Source of the DNA: an uncultured Haliea sp.
Lineage (GTDB): Bacteria > Pseudomonadota > Gammaproteobacteria > Pseudomonadales > Halieaceae
Assembly: GCA_947258585.1 (NCBI GenBank)
Contig: CAMYIZ010000076.1
Location: 1 to 64,000, forward strand
Direction of reading: 5' to 3'
DNA length: 64,000 nt
The position numbers and the translations under genes are program-made. Under the pieces are notes generated by a model. That model did not search any database. It saw only the letters and a list, made by a program, of their open reading frames with translations, and was not told the DNA's origin. How positions within the stretch are numbered: position 1 is the stretch's first letter; the number at the start of each line of letters is the position of its first letter. Below, in pieces: positions 42,924 through 52,056 of this stretch.

Positions 42924-44144
42924 ATGAAACGCTTGGCCGAGCACTATTTTCTGGCGCGTCAGCCTATTCTTGACCGCAACCTGAAGTTGTTCGCCTACGA
43001 GCTGCTGTTTCGGGTTTCAGATGCGAACAGTGCACCGCAGGATCTTGACTCGGTCTCGGCGACCGCGCAGGTGCTCACCAACGCGATGGAGATAGGTCTT
43101 GAACGGCTGTCCCGCGGGCATCTGACGTTCATCAACCTGCCCCGGGAGTTCCTCCTCGACCCGACTCTGCTGCCCATCGATCCAATCCGGGTGATGCTGG
43201 AAATACTGGAGGACGTCACTCCCGATGAGGAGGTGCTGGCTGGCGTTCGTGACCTGCGTGAGAACGGATTCAAGATTGCGCTCGATGACGTGGTCGACGC
43301 GGAGATCTACGAGGCTCTGCTACCGTTCGTGGATACGGTCAAGATCGATGTCCGGGAGATGCCGGCGGAGGATTGGGGCGCGCAGATCGCCAAGGTAAAA
43401 GCACACGGTTGCATGGTGCTGGCAGAAAAGGTCGAGACCGAGGAAGAGTTCAACCAACTGAAAGACCTGGGCGTGGACTACTTCCAGGGCTACTTTTTCG
43501 CCCGTCCCCGGATAGTCAGCGGCAAGCGTCTGCCAAGCAACAAGGTTGCGCTGCTGCGCCTGTTGTCGAAGCTCAATGATCCCGATACCGATGTCGATGA
43601 GTTGCATATGCTGATCAGCCAGGACGTCGGGCTGAGCGTGCGCGCGCTTACCTATGTCAATTCCGCGGCCACCGCGCTCAATCGCAAGATCGAGTCGGTC
43701 AGGGAGGCGGTGATCTTCCTGGGGCGTGAGCTGATTCGCAACTGGGTCGTGCTGTATATCATGAGTGGGATTGAGGGCAAGGCCGATGAGATAGTGACGC
43801 TGGGCCTTGTGCGCGGCCGCGTGTGCGAGCTGCTGGCACAGCGCTGCAGGATCGAGGGCGCGGACCGTTTTTTCACCGTAGGCCTGTTTTCGGTGCTGGA
43901 CGCCCTGCTGGATGTGACTTTGCCTGATGCCCTGCAACACCTGTCGCTCCCCCAGGACCTGCGCGATGCCCTGGTAAGCCGCATGGGTGACAAGGGAACT
44001 GCGTTGCAGTGTGCCCTGCGGCTGGAAGCGGGTGAGGCTGGCTCGGTCCAGTTCCGTGATCTGGATGAGTGTGAACTGGGGGAGGTCTATATCGAGGCCG
44101 TGGAGTGGGCGGATATCGCTGCCCGGCAGGCGGGGCTGGACTGA
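42924..44144 (+). CDS. EAL-HDOD signalling protein, probably catalytically inactive
   Basis: 406 residues. The N-terminal half is EAL-like: YFLARQPILDRNLKLFAYELLFR, VMLEILEDV, LAEKVETEEEFNQLKDLGVDYFQGYFFARP. The EAL motif is degenerate (ELL) and the DDFGTG loop is ALDDVVDAEIY, so c-di-GMP hydrolysis is unlikely. The rest is an HDOD domain (LNDPDTDVDELHMLISQDVGLSVRALTYVNS). Such YuxH-type proteins act as regulators rather than enzymes. Confidence 0.88.
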   Translation: MKRLAEHYFLARQPILDRNLKLFAYELLFRVSDANSAPQDLDSVSATAQVLTNAMEIGLERLSRGHLTFINLPREFLLDPTLLPIDPIRVMLEILEDVTPDEEVLAGVRDLRENGFKIALDDVVDAEIYEALLPFVDTVKIDVREMPAEDWGAQIAKVKAHGCMVLAEKVETEEEFNQLKDLGVDYFQGYFFARPRIVSGKRLPSNKVALLRLLSKLNDPDTDVDELHMLISQDVGLSVRALTYVNSAATALNRKIESVREAVIFLGRELIRNWVVLYIMSGIEGKADEIVTLGLVRGRVCELLAQRCRIEGADRFFTVGLFSVLDALLDVTLPDALQHLSLPQDLRDALVSRMGDKGTALQCALRLEAGEAGSVQFRDLDECELGEVYIEAVEWADIAARQAGLD

Positions 44145-44380
44145 GGCAGAGGGCACCATTGCTGCCCGCTGTCCGTGGCGCGCTGCCAGGCGCTGTTTAT
44201 TCGCATACAGAAATGCGTACCTGTACTAAAATGACCTGACCGGCCTCACCGCTGCTGCGGCAGACGATATCTCTGCATGTGTCTGTCAACTTTATCAGTA
44301 TAATCAGTAAGTTATTCGCAGTATCTGGAGTCAGTTCTCCGGCAGGGCTGAAGGGGGTTATTGACCTGGATCGACAGGAA

Positions 44381-44416
44381 CGTACAATAAGGGGATCATG
44401 TACTTATAATTGTACG
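44381..44416. promoter_or_regulatory. inverted repeat, probable operator of the yefM-yoeB pair
   Basis: CGTACAAT (44381-44388) and ATTGTACG (44409-44416) are perfect 8-bp arms with 20 bases between, 13 bases before the antitoxin ATG. GTAC also occurs in the middle (44399-44402). Phd/YefM antitoxins autoregulate from such palindromes. Confidence 0.6.
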
Positions 44417-44429
44417 TATAGGTGTGCCA

Positions 44430-44684
44430 ATGGATGTGATGAGTTATTCCGCTTTTCGTCGCCACCTGGCGACCACGCTGGACCGGGTCAACGATGACCG
44501 CAAGCCGGTTCTCATTACCCGGCAAACGGGGCGGCCGGCTGTGCTGGTGAGCTTGGAGGATTACCAGGCCTGGGAGGAGCTGGCACATCTCACGCGCAGC
44601 CCGGCCAATACCGCCAGTCTCAACCAGGCCATCGCCGAAGTGGTAAACGGGGAGGAGGTCCAGGGTGACCTGTTCGAGCTGTGA
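44430..44684 (+). CDS. yefM: Phd/YefM-family antitoxin
   Basis: 84 residues. The N-terminal DNA-binding half MDVMSYSAFRRHLATTLDRVNDDRKPVLITRQTGRPAVLVSLEDYQAW is a textbook YefM/Phd pattern. The C-terminal tail AIAEVVNGEEVQGDLFEL wraps the toxin. ATG 44430 follows AGGTG by 6 bases; an ATG at 44439 is possible. The stop overlaps the toxin GTG. Confidence 0.92.
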   Translation: MDVMSYSAFRRHLATTLDRVNDDRKPVLITRQTGRPAVLVSLEDYQAWEELAHLTRSPANTASLNQAIAEVVNGEEVQGDLFEL

Positions 44685-44992
44685 CGCTGTGCTGGTCCCA
44701 CGCCGCCTGGGCGGACTATCAGTACTGGGCCCGGCACGACCCCGGTATCCACGCGCGTATCAACGAGCTGGTCAGGGCGATACAACGGCAGCCCGAGAGT
44801 GGCCCGGGGGCGCCGATCGCGCTGCAGGCGGCCTGGACGGGCTTCTGGTCGCGCCGCATCGACGCCAAGCACCGGCTGGTCTATCGGGTCCAGGGCAAGC
44901 GCCTGAGCATTGCCCAGTGCCGCTATCACGATGGCCACTTCCTGTCGCGGGAACAGGTCTTTGAGGGACTGTTCAATCCCAGAGAGCGGTAG
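44681..44992 (+). CDS. yoeB: YoeB/Txe-family mRNA interferase toxin with C-terminal extension
   Basis: 103 residues, GTG start overlapping the antitoxin stop. HAAWADYQYWARHDPGIHARINELVRAIQ, SGFWSRR-like GFWSRRIDAKHRLVYRVQ and LSIAQCRYH identify YoeB. Usual members stop at CRYHY, around residue 84; here the last Tyr is replaced and DGHFLSREQVFEGLFNPRER is added. YoeB cleaves mRNA on the ribosome, and its final His-Tyr takes part in catalysis, so activity may be altered. Confidence 0.9.
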   Translation: MTLCWSHAAWADYQYWARHDPGIHARINELVRAIQRQPESGPGAPIALQAAWTGFWSRRIDAKHRLVYRVQGKRLSIAQCRYHDGHFLSREQVFEGLFNPRER

Positions 44993-45078
44993 GCCCGGGT
45001 CGGAGCACAGGCCGGACCAGCCTATGAATAGTTGAACTGGCGGACACCCAGTCGCGCCGCAGGCTGGATGGGCGTAGT

Positions 45079-45137
45079 CCCGGGCCCCGCGGCTGGTTAG
45101 TATTTCTCCTCGCTGTACATCACCTGCGGGGCCCGGG
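45079..45137. repeat. long-arm inverted repeat in front of the SDR gene
   Basis: CCCGGGCCCCGC (45079-45090) and GCGGGGCCCGGG (45126-45137) are perfect 12-bp arms around a 35-base loop. The right arm is 60 bases before the SDR start. It could be a transcription stop for the toxin-antitoxin unit or a leader structure; there is no T-run. Confidence 0.5.
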
Positions 45138-45197
45138 GGCGCCCGCGGGACCAGAGGGCCATGGGCCCCGCCGCCACCACAGGGAGCACGCCATCCC

Positions 45198-46034
45198 ATG
45201 AACGAAACACTGCCCAGGGAGTTATCCAGCGCCAAATTCGGCTTCCGCTACGGGCCGGCAGCGCTGGTCACCGGCGCCTCGTCGGGGATCGGCCATGCCT
45301 TTGCCACAGAGCTCGCGGGCCGCGGTCTGGACCTGCTGCTGGTGGCGCGTCGGGCCGACCGCCTGCGCGCCCTGGCCGCGGAGCTGGAACAGGCCCACGA
45401 CGTCGCGGTACAGGTCTGCGTTGCCGATCTCGCTGCCCCCGATGCAGTGGACCAGATCATTGCCGCCGCCGCGGGACTGGATATCGGGCTGCTGGTCAGC
45501 AACGCCGGCTTCGGCCTCAAGGGCGCGCACCAGGACAATGACCCGGCGCGGATGGCCGCCATGTTGCAGGTGAACTGTGCCGCACCCCTGCAGCTCACCC
45601 ACCGCTTGCTGCCGGGGCTGCTGCGGCGGGGGCGCGGCGGCGTCATCATTACCAGTTCCGTGGAGGGCCTGCTGGGGGTTCCGTACTCTGCCGCCTACGC
45701 CGCCAGCAAGGCGTTTACCAACAGCCTGGGGGAGTCGCTGTGGGGGGAAGTGTCTCCCCTGGGCGTTGATGTGCTGGCCCTCTGCCCCGGCAGCACCGAT
45801 ACCGAGGCCCATGCCCTGCAGGGCATCGACAGTGCAACCCTGGAAGGGGTGATGTCGCCGCGGGCCGTGGTACTGGAAGCACTGGCCAATCTGGGGAACG
45901 GACCGGTACATGTTGCCGGTGCGCAGAACCGGGCCATGTTCACCGCGCTCACCGGCATGCCGCGGCGGGAGGCGCTGCTGCAGATGGCGGCCAATATTCG
46001 CGCCGCGCTGCTGCCATCCGGTACCGGCTCATGA
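45198..46034 (+). CDS. short-chain dehydrogenase/reductase
   Basis: 278 residues. NAD(P) motif TGASSGIGHAFA, NAG motif LLVSNAGFG, catalytic Ser (ITSSVEG) and YAASK. It is a classical SDR, similar to DltE-like oxidoreductases. GGGAG lies about 10 bases before the ATG. The end overlaps the NTF2-like gene (ATGA). The substrate is unknown. Confidence 0.9.
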   Translation: MNETLPRELSSAKFGFRYGPAALVTGASSGIGHAFATELAGRGLDLLLVARRADRLRALAAELEQAHDVAVQVCVADLAAPDAVDQIIAAAAGLDIGLLVSNAGFGLKGAHQDNDPARMAAMLQVNCAAPLQLTHRLLPGLLRRGRGGVIITSSVEGLLGVPYSAAYAASKAFTNSLGESLWGEVSPLGVDVLALCPGSTDTEAHALQGIDSATLEGVMSPRAVVLEALANLGNGPVHVAGAQNRAMFTALTGMPRREALLQMAANIRAALLPSGTGS

Positions 46035-46492
46035 CGGGCCCGAACCTCGATACCCTGCTCGCGGAGCGCGCTATCTATCGCCAGCTGGTGCAGGTGGCCC
46101 GCGGCATGGATGCCCGTGACTGGGATGGGCTGCTGGGGCTGATGACCGCCGATGTCACTGCTGATCTGGGCACCGGTAGCCTGTCGGGAGGGGCTGAAAT
46201 CATCGCCCTGTTGCGATCATTCCTGGATGCCTGCGGTCCTACCCAGCACCTGCTGGGCAACGTGCTGATTGACGTCGATGGCGATACGGCGCACAGCCGG
46301 GCCTATGTCAGCGACATGCACCTGGGGGTGGGGCCGCGCGAGGGCCTGACCTTCTGTACGCTGGGTGACTACCAAGACCGCTGGCGCCGGGAGGACGGGG
46401 AGTGGAAGCTCTGCCACCGCAGCAAGCTGAACCGGGGCCATATCGGCTCGTTCGCCGTGCTCGGCCCGGGCCCGGACCACTGGCGGGCCTGA
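46031..46492 (+). CDS. SnoaL/NTF2-like protein
   Basis: 153 residues of the NTF2-like cone fold: ERAIYRQLVQVARGMDARDWDGLLGLMTADV, then QHLLGNVLIDVDGDTAHSRAYV and DYQDRWRREDGEWKLCHR. This SnoaL_4-type group includes dioxygenase small-subunit-like and isomerase proteins. It is translationally coupled to the SDR and convergent with the PQQ dehydrogenase. A second, distinct member lies at 49126-49671. Confidence 0.88.
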   Translation: MTGPNLDTLLAERAIYRQLVQVARGMDARDWDGLLGLMTADVTADLGTGSLSGGAEIIALLRSFLDACGPTQHLLGNVLIDVDGDTAHSRAYVSDMHLGVGPREGLTFCTLGDYQDRWRREDGEWKLCHRSKLNRGHIGSFAVLGPGPDHWRA

Positions 46493-46520
46493 TGCTGGCG
46501 GCTGCCGGGGCCCCGCAGGC

Positions 46521-48662
46521 TCAGGTCGCGGGGCGCTCGGGTAGCGCGAAGGCGAGATACTGGTCCCCGGTGGGGGTGCCCAGCTTGCCGCCGCTGGCGG
46601 TGATGACAATGTACTGGCGGCCGTCGATGGCATAGGTTGCCGGGGTGGCGTAACCACCCGCGGGCAGCTGGTATTCCCACAGCAGGCTGCCATCGGCCTT
46701 GTCAAAGATCCGCAGTTTTTCATCGGAGCTGGCGGCGATGATCAGCAGCCCCCCCGCGGTGACGACCGGGCCGCCGAAATTGCGGGTGCCGGTAGGCGGG
46801 ATTCCGCGCGCGGTCAGGGCCGCGTACTCCCCCAGCGGTACCTGCCAGCGGATCTTGCCCGAGACAAAATCGATGGCGGTGAGCGTCCCCCAGGGCGGCT
46901 TGATGGCGGGGTAATACTCGGCGTCGACGAAGTCCCGGTAGCCCGCAAACACGTGCACGGTTTCGGTGGGGGTAGCGCCGTCCCCGCTGTCCTGTGCCGC
47001 AGCCAGTTCGCCCGCGCTGTAGGCGAACAGGTAATCCACGACCGCTTCGCGCTCGTGGCGCGACAGGTGGCTGAAGGGCATCATCCTGCCCTTGCCGGTG
47101 GTGGTGATGTCGAAGGCCTCGCGCTTGCTGAGGCGCTGGTCCACCCCGGTGAGGGGCGGCGCGTACGGGTAGAAGCCCTCGAGATTTACGCCGTGGCAGC
47201 CGCTGCACTGTTGCCGGAACACGAATTCACCGACACCCATGGTAGAGCCACGGGCGACTTGCACCGCTTCCATGCGCAGGATGTTGGGGGCGTTGCTGGC
47301 GTTGATGTAGTACAGGTTGCTGGCCGGATCAAAGGCGCCGCCGCCCCAGTTGGCGCCGCCGTAGAAACCCGGTAGCAGGATGCTGTTCCTCAGGCCGGCG
47401 GGCCGCAGCCAGGCCAGTTCATGCGCCTCGTCCCAGACCTGGCGCGCGGCCGCGTTGGCTTCCGCGGAGAGGTCGGTCAGGTCCTCCGCCGTCATGTGCT
47501 GGCGGGCGAAAGGTTCGGGCAGCGTCACCCGCGGCTGGGTCGGATAGCTGTAGACCCCGTCAATATCCGAGCGCGGTACTGCCACCTCCTCGATCGGGAA
47601 TACCGGTTCACCGCTGTCGCGGTCCAGCAGGTAGACCACGCCCTCCTTGGAGGCCTGGGCTACCAGGTCGCGGGACTGCTCGCCTGCGGTGACGGTGACC
47701 AGCGCTGGCGCCGAGCTGAGGTCGCGGTCCCAGAGATCGTGGTGCACGGTCTGGAAATGCCAGCGGCGTTCGCCGGTGCGGGCATCCAGGGCCAGCAGGG
47801 TGTTGCCAAACAGGTTGGCGCCGGGGCGGTCGGAGCCGTCGAAGTCCGGTGCCGGCGAGCCTGTCGGCACGAACACCAGCCCCCGTTGCTCGTCCACGCT
47901 CATGCCCGCCCAGGCATTGGCGCCGCCGGCGCTGTCGCGGGCGCCCTCGGGCCAGGTGTCGGCGCCGAACTGGCCGGGCTTGGGAATGGTGTGGAAGGTC
48001 CATGCCAGCTCGCCGCTGCGCACGTCGTAGGCGCGGATGTCACCGGGGGCGGACCCCGCGGTTTCGGTGACCGCCGAGCCCATGATGATCAGGTTCTCGA
48101 AAATGACGCCCGGTGAGGGGGCGTTGATACTCACCAGTTCCGGATTGCGCCCCAGGCCTTCGCGCAGGTCGACGCGGCCGTCGCGGCCAAAGCTGCGAAT
48201 CAGCTTGCCGCTGGCGGCGTCCAGAGCCATCAGGAATTGGCCGGTGCTGAACAGGATGCGGGCGTCACTGCCGTCGCGCCAGTAGCTGACCCCGCGCATG
48301 TTGGACAGGCCAACGTGCTCCTGCGGCGGGCTGAAGGTCCACAGTTGCCGGCCGCTGGCGGCGTCCACCGCGAACACATTGTGCAGCGGGTTGCGGCCGT
48401 AGAGCACGCCCTCCACCACGATGGGGTTGACCTGCAGCTCCGAACTGGGGGGCAGCGGTTCGCCACCGGCGCTGGCGTACCGCCAGGCCAGCTCCAGTTC
48501 CGCCACATTGGCGCGATTGATCTGGTCCAGAGCCGAGTAGTGGCTGTTGCCCTGGTCGCCGCCGTACGTCCGCCAGCCATGGTAGTCCTGTGCCGCAGCA
48601 GGTGCCCCGGCCAGCGCCACGAGGGACAGCAGGCGGGCGGCGGGGGTGCGGAGGCCTGGCAT
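46521..48662 (-). CDS. PQQ-dependent dehydrogenase with internal cytochrome c domain
   Basis: 713 residues, periplasmic (signal peptide ending GAPAAAQ). The beta-propeller W-motifs (GRQLWTFSPP, GERRWHFQTVHHDLWDRDL, GKIRWQVPLGEY, GSLLWEYQLP) mark a quinoprotein alcohol or sugar dehydrogenase. The heme-binding CSGCH lies near residue 485 with axial Met in GKGRMMPFSHL, so the cytochrome is inserted before the last propeller blades rather than at the C-terminus. ATG 48662 follows GAGG by 6 bases. Last gene of the minus-strand operon behind the TonB receptor. Confidence 0.9.
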   Translation of the reverse strand: MPGLRTPAARLLSLVALAGAPAAAQDYHGWRTYGGDQGNSHYSALDQINRANVAELELAWRYASAGGEPLPPSSELQVNPIVVEGVLYGRNPLHNVFAVDAASGRQLWTFSPPQEHVGLSNMRGVSYWRDGSDARILFSTGQFLMALDAASGKLIRSFGRDGRVDLREGLGRNPELVSINAPSPGVIFENLIIMGSAVTETAGSAPGDIRAYDVRSGELAWTFHTIPKPGQFGADTWPEGARDSAGGANAWAGMSVDEQRGLVFVPTGSPAPDFDGSDRPGANLFGNTLLALDARTGERRWHFQTVHHDLWDRDLSSAPALVTVTAGEQSRDLVAQASKEGVVYLLDRDSGEPVFPIEEVAVPRSDIDGVYSYPTQPRVTLPEPFARQHMTAEDLTDLSAEANAAARQVWDEAHELAWLRPAGLRNSILLPGFYGGANWGGGAFDPASNLYYINASNAPNILRMEAVQVARGSTMGVGEFVFRQQCSGCHGVNLEGFYPYAPPLTGVDQRLSKREAFDITTTGKGRMMPFSHLSRHEREAVVDYLFAYSAGELAAAQDSGDGATPTETVHVFAGYRDFVDAEYYPAIKPPWGTLTAIDFVSGKIRWQVPLGEYAALTARGIPPTGTRNFGGPVVTAGGLLIIAASSDEKLRIFDKADGSLLWEYQLPAGGYATPATYAIDGRQYIVITASGGKLGTPTGDQYLAFALPERPAT

Positions 48663-48670
48663 GGTTGGCC

Positions 48671-49087
48671 TCACTTGCGGCGCACGAGTTTGGCGGTAGA
48701 GGATGCCGTTGCCGCGACCAGGCCCTCGGCGTTGATCAGCGTGCCCTCGATGAAGGCAATGCTGCGGCCGCTCTTGATGACCCTGCCGTGTGCGGTGATG
48801 CGACCGGCCAGCGTGGGCTCAAGAAAGCTGACCTTGAGTTCCAGTGTTGGCAGCGCCACCACATCGGTTGCCTGCATGAACACGGCGTGGGACATGGCGG
48901 CGTCCAGCATTGCAGTGACATTGCCGCCCTGCACGACGTTCACCGAGTGGCAGAACTGTTCACTGATATCGAACTCCAGCTCCGCGGTGCCGGCCTCGCT
49001 GTCGAAATCCACCAGGCGGGTGTTGAGAATCTGCAGGCAGGGCGGCAGGTGTTTGTTGGCGTTCGCAAGGCGTTCTTGCTTGGTCAC
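48671..49087 (-). CDS. PaaI-type hotdog thioesterase
   Basis: 138 residues forming one hotdog domain: FCHSVNVVQGGNVTAMLDAAMSHAV carries the catalytic HxxxxQGG...D pattern of PaaI/YbgC-like acyl-CoA thioesterases. The stop is 8 bases before the PQQ dehydrogenase start. It probably releases CoA from aromatic or acyl thioesters of the pathway. Confidence 0.9.
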   Translation of the reverse strand: MTKQERLANANKHLPPCLQILNTRLVDFDSEAGTAELEFDISEQFCHSVNVVQGGNVTAMLDAAMSHAVFMQATDVVALPTLELKVSFLEPTLAGRITAHGRVIKSGRSIAFIEGTLINAEGLVAATASSTAKLVRRK

Positions 49088-49125
49088 GGTTGTCCCTTGT
49101 CAGTCGGGCCGCACGGGGCAGTGAA

Positions 49126-49671
49126 TCAGCGCTTGCCCCACTGCAGCAGGTTGAAAATGGAGTAGGACGGGTCCGACGGGCCGGGCTTGCCGATATGGGC
49201 GCCCTGGATAATCGGGTTGTCCAGGTTGACGATGGACGGCTGGTGCAGGTTGGCCCAGTCCGCGTCCACCGCGCGGTAGGTGAACTTCCAGACACCGTTG
49301 CGTTTCTCGTAGCGGTCAAAATAACGGCCGCCGATCAGCAGGTCAAACGGCCCCTCGTCGGTACGGATCTTGTGGAAGGCAATGATGTAGACCTCGCCCT
49401 CGGCGCGGTCGCCATCCAGCTTGATATTCACCGTGGTGACGTTGTGGTGCAGGATCTCCATATTGGCCTGGATGTCCGGCAGGGTGTCGATGAACTCCAT
49501 CGCCAGACCCTTGAAGAAGGAGCCGTGGTCGTCGATGGCATCCTCGTGGTAGAGCGAGCGGAATTTCTCGTTGTCGTGGCGGTCGGCGGCGTTGCAGTAG
49601 GCGTTGATCAGCTCCATGATCGCCTGCTTGTCGAGCAGGGCCTGCAGCTGTTGTTCCAGGTTCGGGTCCAT
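49126..49671 (-). CDS. SnoaL/NTF2-like protein
   Basis: 181 residues. LLDKQAIMELINAYCNAADRHDNEKFRSLYHEDAIDDHG is the standard SnoaL_4 opening, followed by HHNVTTVNIKLDGDRAEGEVYI and GGRYFDRYEKRNGVWKFTYR. ATG 49671 has GGAG 8-9 bases upstream. It lies between the receptor and thioesterase genes of the same operon. Function unknown; relatives accompany steroid or aromatic degradation genes. Confidence 0.88.
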   Translation of the reverse strand: MDPNLEQQLQALLDKQAIMELINAYCNAADRHDNEKFRSLYHEDAIDDHGSFFKGLAMEFIDTLPDIQANMEILHHNVTTVNIKLDGDRAEGEVYIIAFHKIRTDEGPFDLLIGGRYFDRYEKRNGVWKFTYRAVDADWANLHQPSIVNLDNPIIQGAHIGKPGPSDPSYSIFNLLQWGKR

Positions 49672-49750
49672 GGGCGTGGTCTCCGGCAGCATGAGAGTGG
49701 AGCCCGGTTGCAGCAATGGCGCCCGCAGGCGCCACTGTCACGCCGGGTGA

Positions 49751-51991
49751 TCAGAACTCGTAGGTGGCCTCGACTCCGTAAGTGCGCGGGTCACCGTAGT
49801 AGCTGGCGGTCCAGATCCCGAACGGAATGGTGTTGATCCGGTACTCCTTGTCCAGCAGGTTCTTGCCCCACAGCGCGAACTTCATCGACTGGCCGTCACC
49901 CACCGGCACATTGGCCAGGGTGATGCGGCCATTGAACAGGCTGTAGGGCTTGACCAGGGAGGTCGCATTCTGGGACGGCTCGATGTAGGGCACGTGGCGG
50001 TCCACGAACTCGTAGTCGAGGCGCGCGGTCAGGTCACCCCAGCTGCCGGAGGCTACGCTGTATTCGGCCGAGAGTGCCGCGCTGTTCTGCGGCGCGTAGG
50101 GGAAGTCCTTCTGGTCCTTCACATCCACGCCATTTTCGATGAACTCGCCGTAGCTGGTGTCCAGGTAGCCGTAGCTGGCGGAGAGCTCCAGTTCGGGCAT
50201 GGGGAGCGCCACCAGCTCCACCTCGAAGCCCTGGATCGTTGCCTCGCCGGCGTTCTGGACGATGGAGGCGGCGCTGCTGCCGGCAACGAAGATCGACATC
50301 TGCATGTCGGTCGAATCGTTGTAGAACCAGGCGCCGTTGACCTGCAGGCGGTTGTCCAGCCAGCGCGATTTGACGCCCAGCTCGTAGGACAGGATCTCCT
50401 CGGCGTCGTAGGGTGTGGTGAAGGCCGCCTCAAAGGGTGCCTCGCCGTTGAAGCCGCCGGACTTCCAGCCCTTGGCAACCTTGCCGTAGAGGTTGACGTT
50501 GTCGCTGGCATCCCAGGCGGCGACGAAGGTCGGGGAGACGTCGTTGAAGGTTTCCTTGGCCTGCCCGGCGAAGGGCGCCGGGTTGCCCAGGGCATCGACA
50601 TCGTTGGGGTGGTCGATATAGGTGTCCTTGGTCTCTTCCGTCCAGCGCAGGCCCAGGGTCAGGGTCAGTCGATCCTCGAACATTGCCGCGGCCGGGCGCC
50701 AGTCGACCTGGCCAAAGACGGCAATCGAGTCGTTGTCAAAGCCGTAGCGGTTGTTCGAAGTCGGCGCGCCAAAGGCGCCGAAGAAGCTGATCGGGTTGAA
50801 GACGTCGGACTCCTCCTCAAAGTAGTAGAGGCCGAAGACGTAGTTGGTGCGATCGGTGCTGCCGATCATCTGCAGCTCGTGCGAGTCCTGGTCGTAGTCG
50901 ATAAACCGGGCCGACGTAAACAGATTGACGGGGGAGCCGTCGATGTCGATGTCATCGTCCCAGTTCAGCGTACGGGTGTTGCCGATGTAGCGCAGGGTCA
51001 CGTCGCCCAGCGCGCCCCAGGTGCCGGCGTCATAGTCCGCAAACAGGGACTGGGAGATGGACTTGGAGCGCTCGTACTTGGCCTGGTCGAGGCTGACACT
51101 GTCCCGGTTTTCGTTTTCACCCGTGACATAGGGTGCCAGCAGGGCGTTGACGCCCACGAAATCGTTCGGGTCAAGGAAAGTCAGCTGGTTCTTGGACGGA
51201 GCCAGGTCCAGGTCGCTGTAGTCCCAGGTATAGCGGACCGAAAAGCGGTGGGTCATGTCCCACAGGATGTCGTAGCGGCCGACCCGGTTGTCGAGGTTGT
51301 TGAACTCGTCAATCAGGACCGGGTTCGCCAGCGGATTGCCGAAGGGGTCGTTGACGTTGTCGTAGAGCCCGTCGCGTTTGCGCACAGAGGCGGTCAGCTT
51401 GGCCATGATCTCGCCGGCGCCACCGAGCGCCAGTGCCGGTGTGTCGACCGTGGCGTAGACAGTGCGCAGGTCGTGGTTGCCGGCCCCCGCCCGCAGCTTG
51501 CCGGCCAGCTCGCCGCCGGGCTTGCTGGTAATCAGGTTGACGGCACCGCCGACCGTGTTCTTGCCGTACAGGGTGCCCTGGGGCCCGCGCAGCATTTCCA
51601 CGCGCTCCAGCTCGGCGATATCGAAGATGCCACCGACGTTCTTGCCGATGAACACGCCGTCCAGGTAGATGCCCACGGTGGGCTCCCAGGTGATGGCGGG
51701 GTTGATGGTGGCGGAGCCGCGGATGGCAATTGTCGCGGCCGAGGTGTTGGAGGGTGAGCGGGTGATCTTGACGTTGGGGACCGAGGTGCCCAGGTCGTCG
51801 ATATTGCTGACACCTTTCTGTTCCAGGGCATCCGCGTTAAAGGCTGCGATCGAGATCGGCGCGTCCTGCAGGGTCTGCTCCCGCTTCTGTGCGGTCACCA
51901 CGACTTCTTCCAGCCCCTGGGCCATCAGGCTGGCGCTGCCGGCGCCAATACAGGCGGCCACGAGCAGGGTTATGGGCTTGCGTGCGTGCAT
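49751..51991 (-). CDS. TonB-dependent outer-membrane receptor
   Basis: 746 residues. Signal peptide (MHARKPITLLVAACIGAGSASLMAQ), TonB box LEEVVVTAQKREQTLQDAP, plug (ERVEMLRGPQGTLYGKNTVGGAVNL) and a barrel ending YGVEATYEF. GAGG precedes the ATG by 9 bases. First gene of a minus-strand operon with an NTF2-like protein, thioesterase and PQQ dehydrogenase, so it probably imports their substrate. It is a different subfamily from the receptor at 11525. Confidence 0.93.
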   Translation of the reverse strand: MHARKPITLLVAACIGAGSASLMAQGLEEVVVTAQKREQTLQDAPISIAAFNADALEQKGVSNIDDLGTSVPNVKITRSPSNTSAATIAIRGSATINPAITWEPTVGIYLDGVFIGKNVGGIFDIAELERVEMLRGPQGTLYGKNTVGGAVNLITSKPGGELAGKLRAGAGNHDLRTVYATVDTPALALGGAGEIMAKLTASVRKRDGLYDNVNDPFGNPLANPVLIDEFNNLDNRVGRYDILWDMTHRFSVRYTWDYSDLDLAPSKNQLTFLDPNDFVGVNALLAPYVTGENENRDSVSLDQAKYERSKSISQSLFADYDAGTWGALGDVTLRYIGNTRTLNWDDDIDIDGSPVNLFTSARFIDYDQDSHELQMIGSTDRTNYVFGLYYFEEESDVFNPISFFGAFGAPTSNNRYGFDNDSIAVFGQVDWRPAAAMFEDRLTLTLGLRWTEETKDTYIDHPNDVDALGNPAPFAGQAKETFNDVSPTFVAAWDASDNVNLYGKVAKGWKSGGFNGEAPFEAAFTTPYDAEEILSYELGVKSRWLDNRLQVNGAWFYNDSTDMQMSIFVAGSSAASIVQNAGEATIQGFEVELVALPMPELELSASYGYLDTSYGEFIENGVDVKDQKDFPYAPQNSAALSAEYSVASGSWGDLTARLDYEFVDRHVPYIEPSQNATSLVKPYSLFNGRITLANVPVGDGQSMKFALWGKNLLDKEYRINTIPFGIWTASYYGDPRTYGVEATYEF

Positions 51992-52056
51992 GGAGAAAAT
52001 CCTCTCTTGGTATTGTGGTCAAACACGGGTCGACACCTTAGTGCTACCCGAATTCA

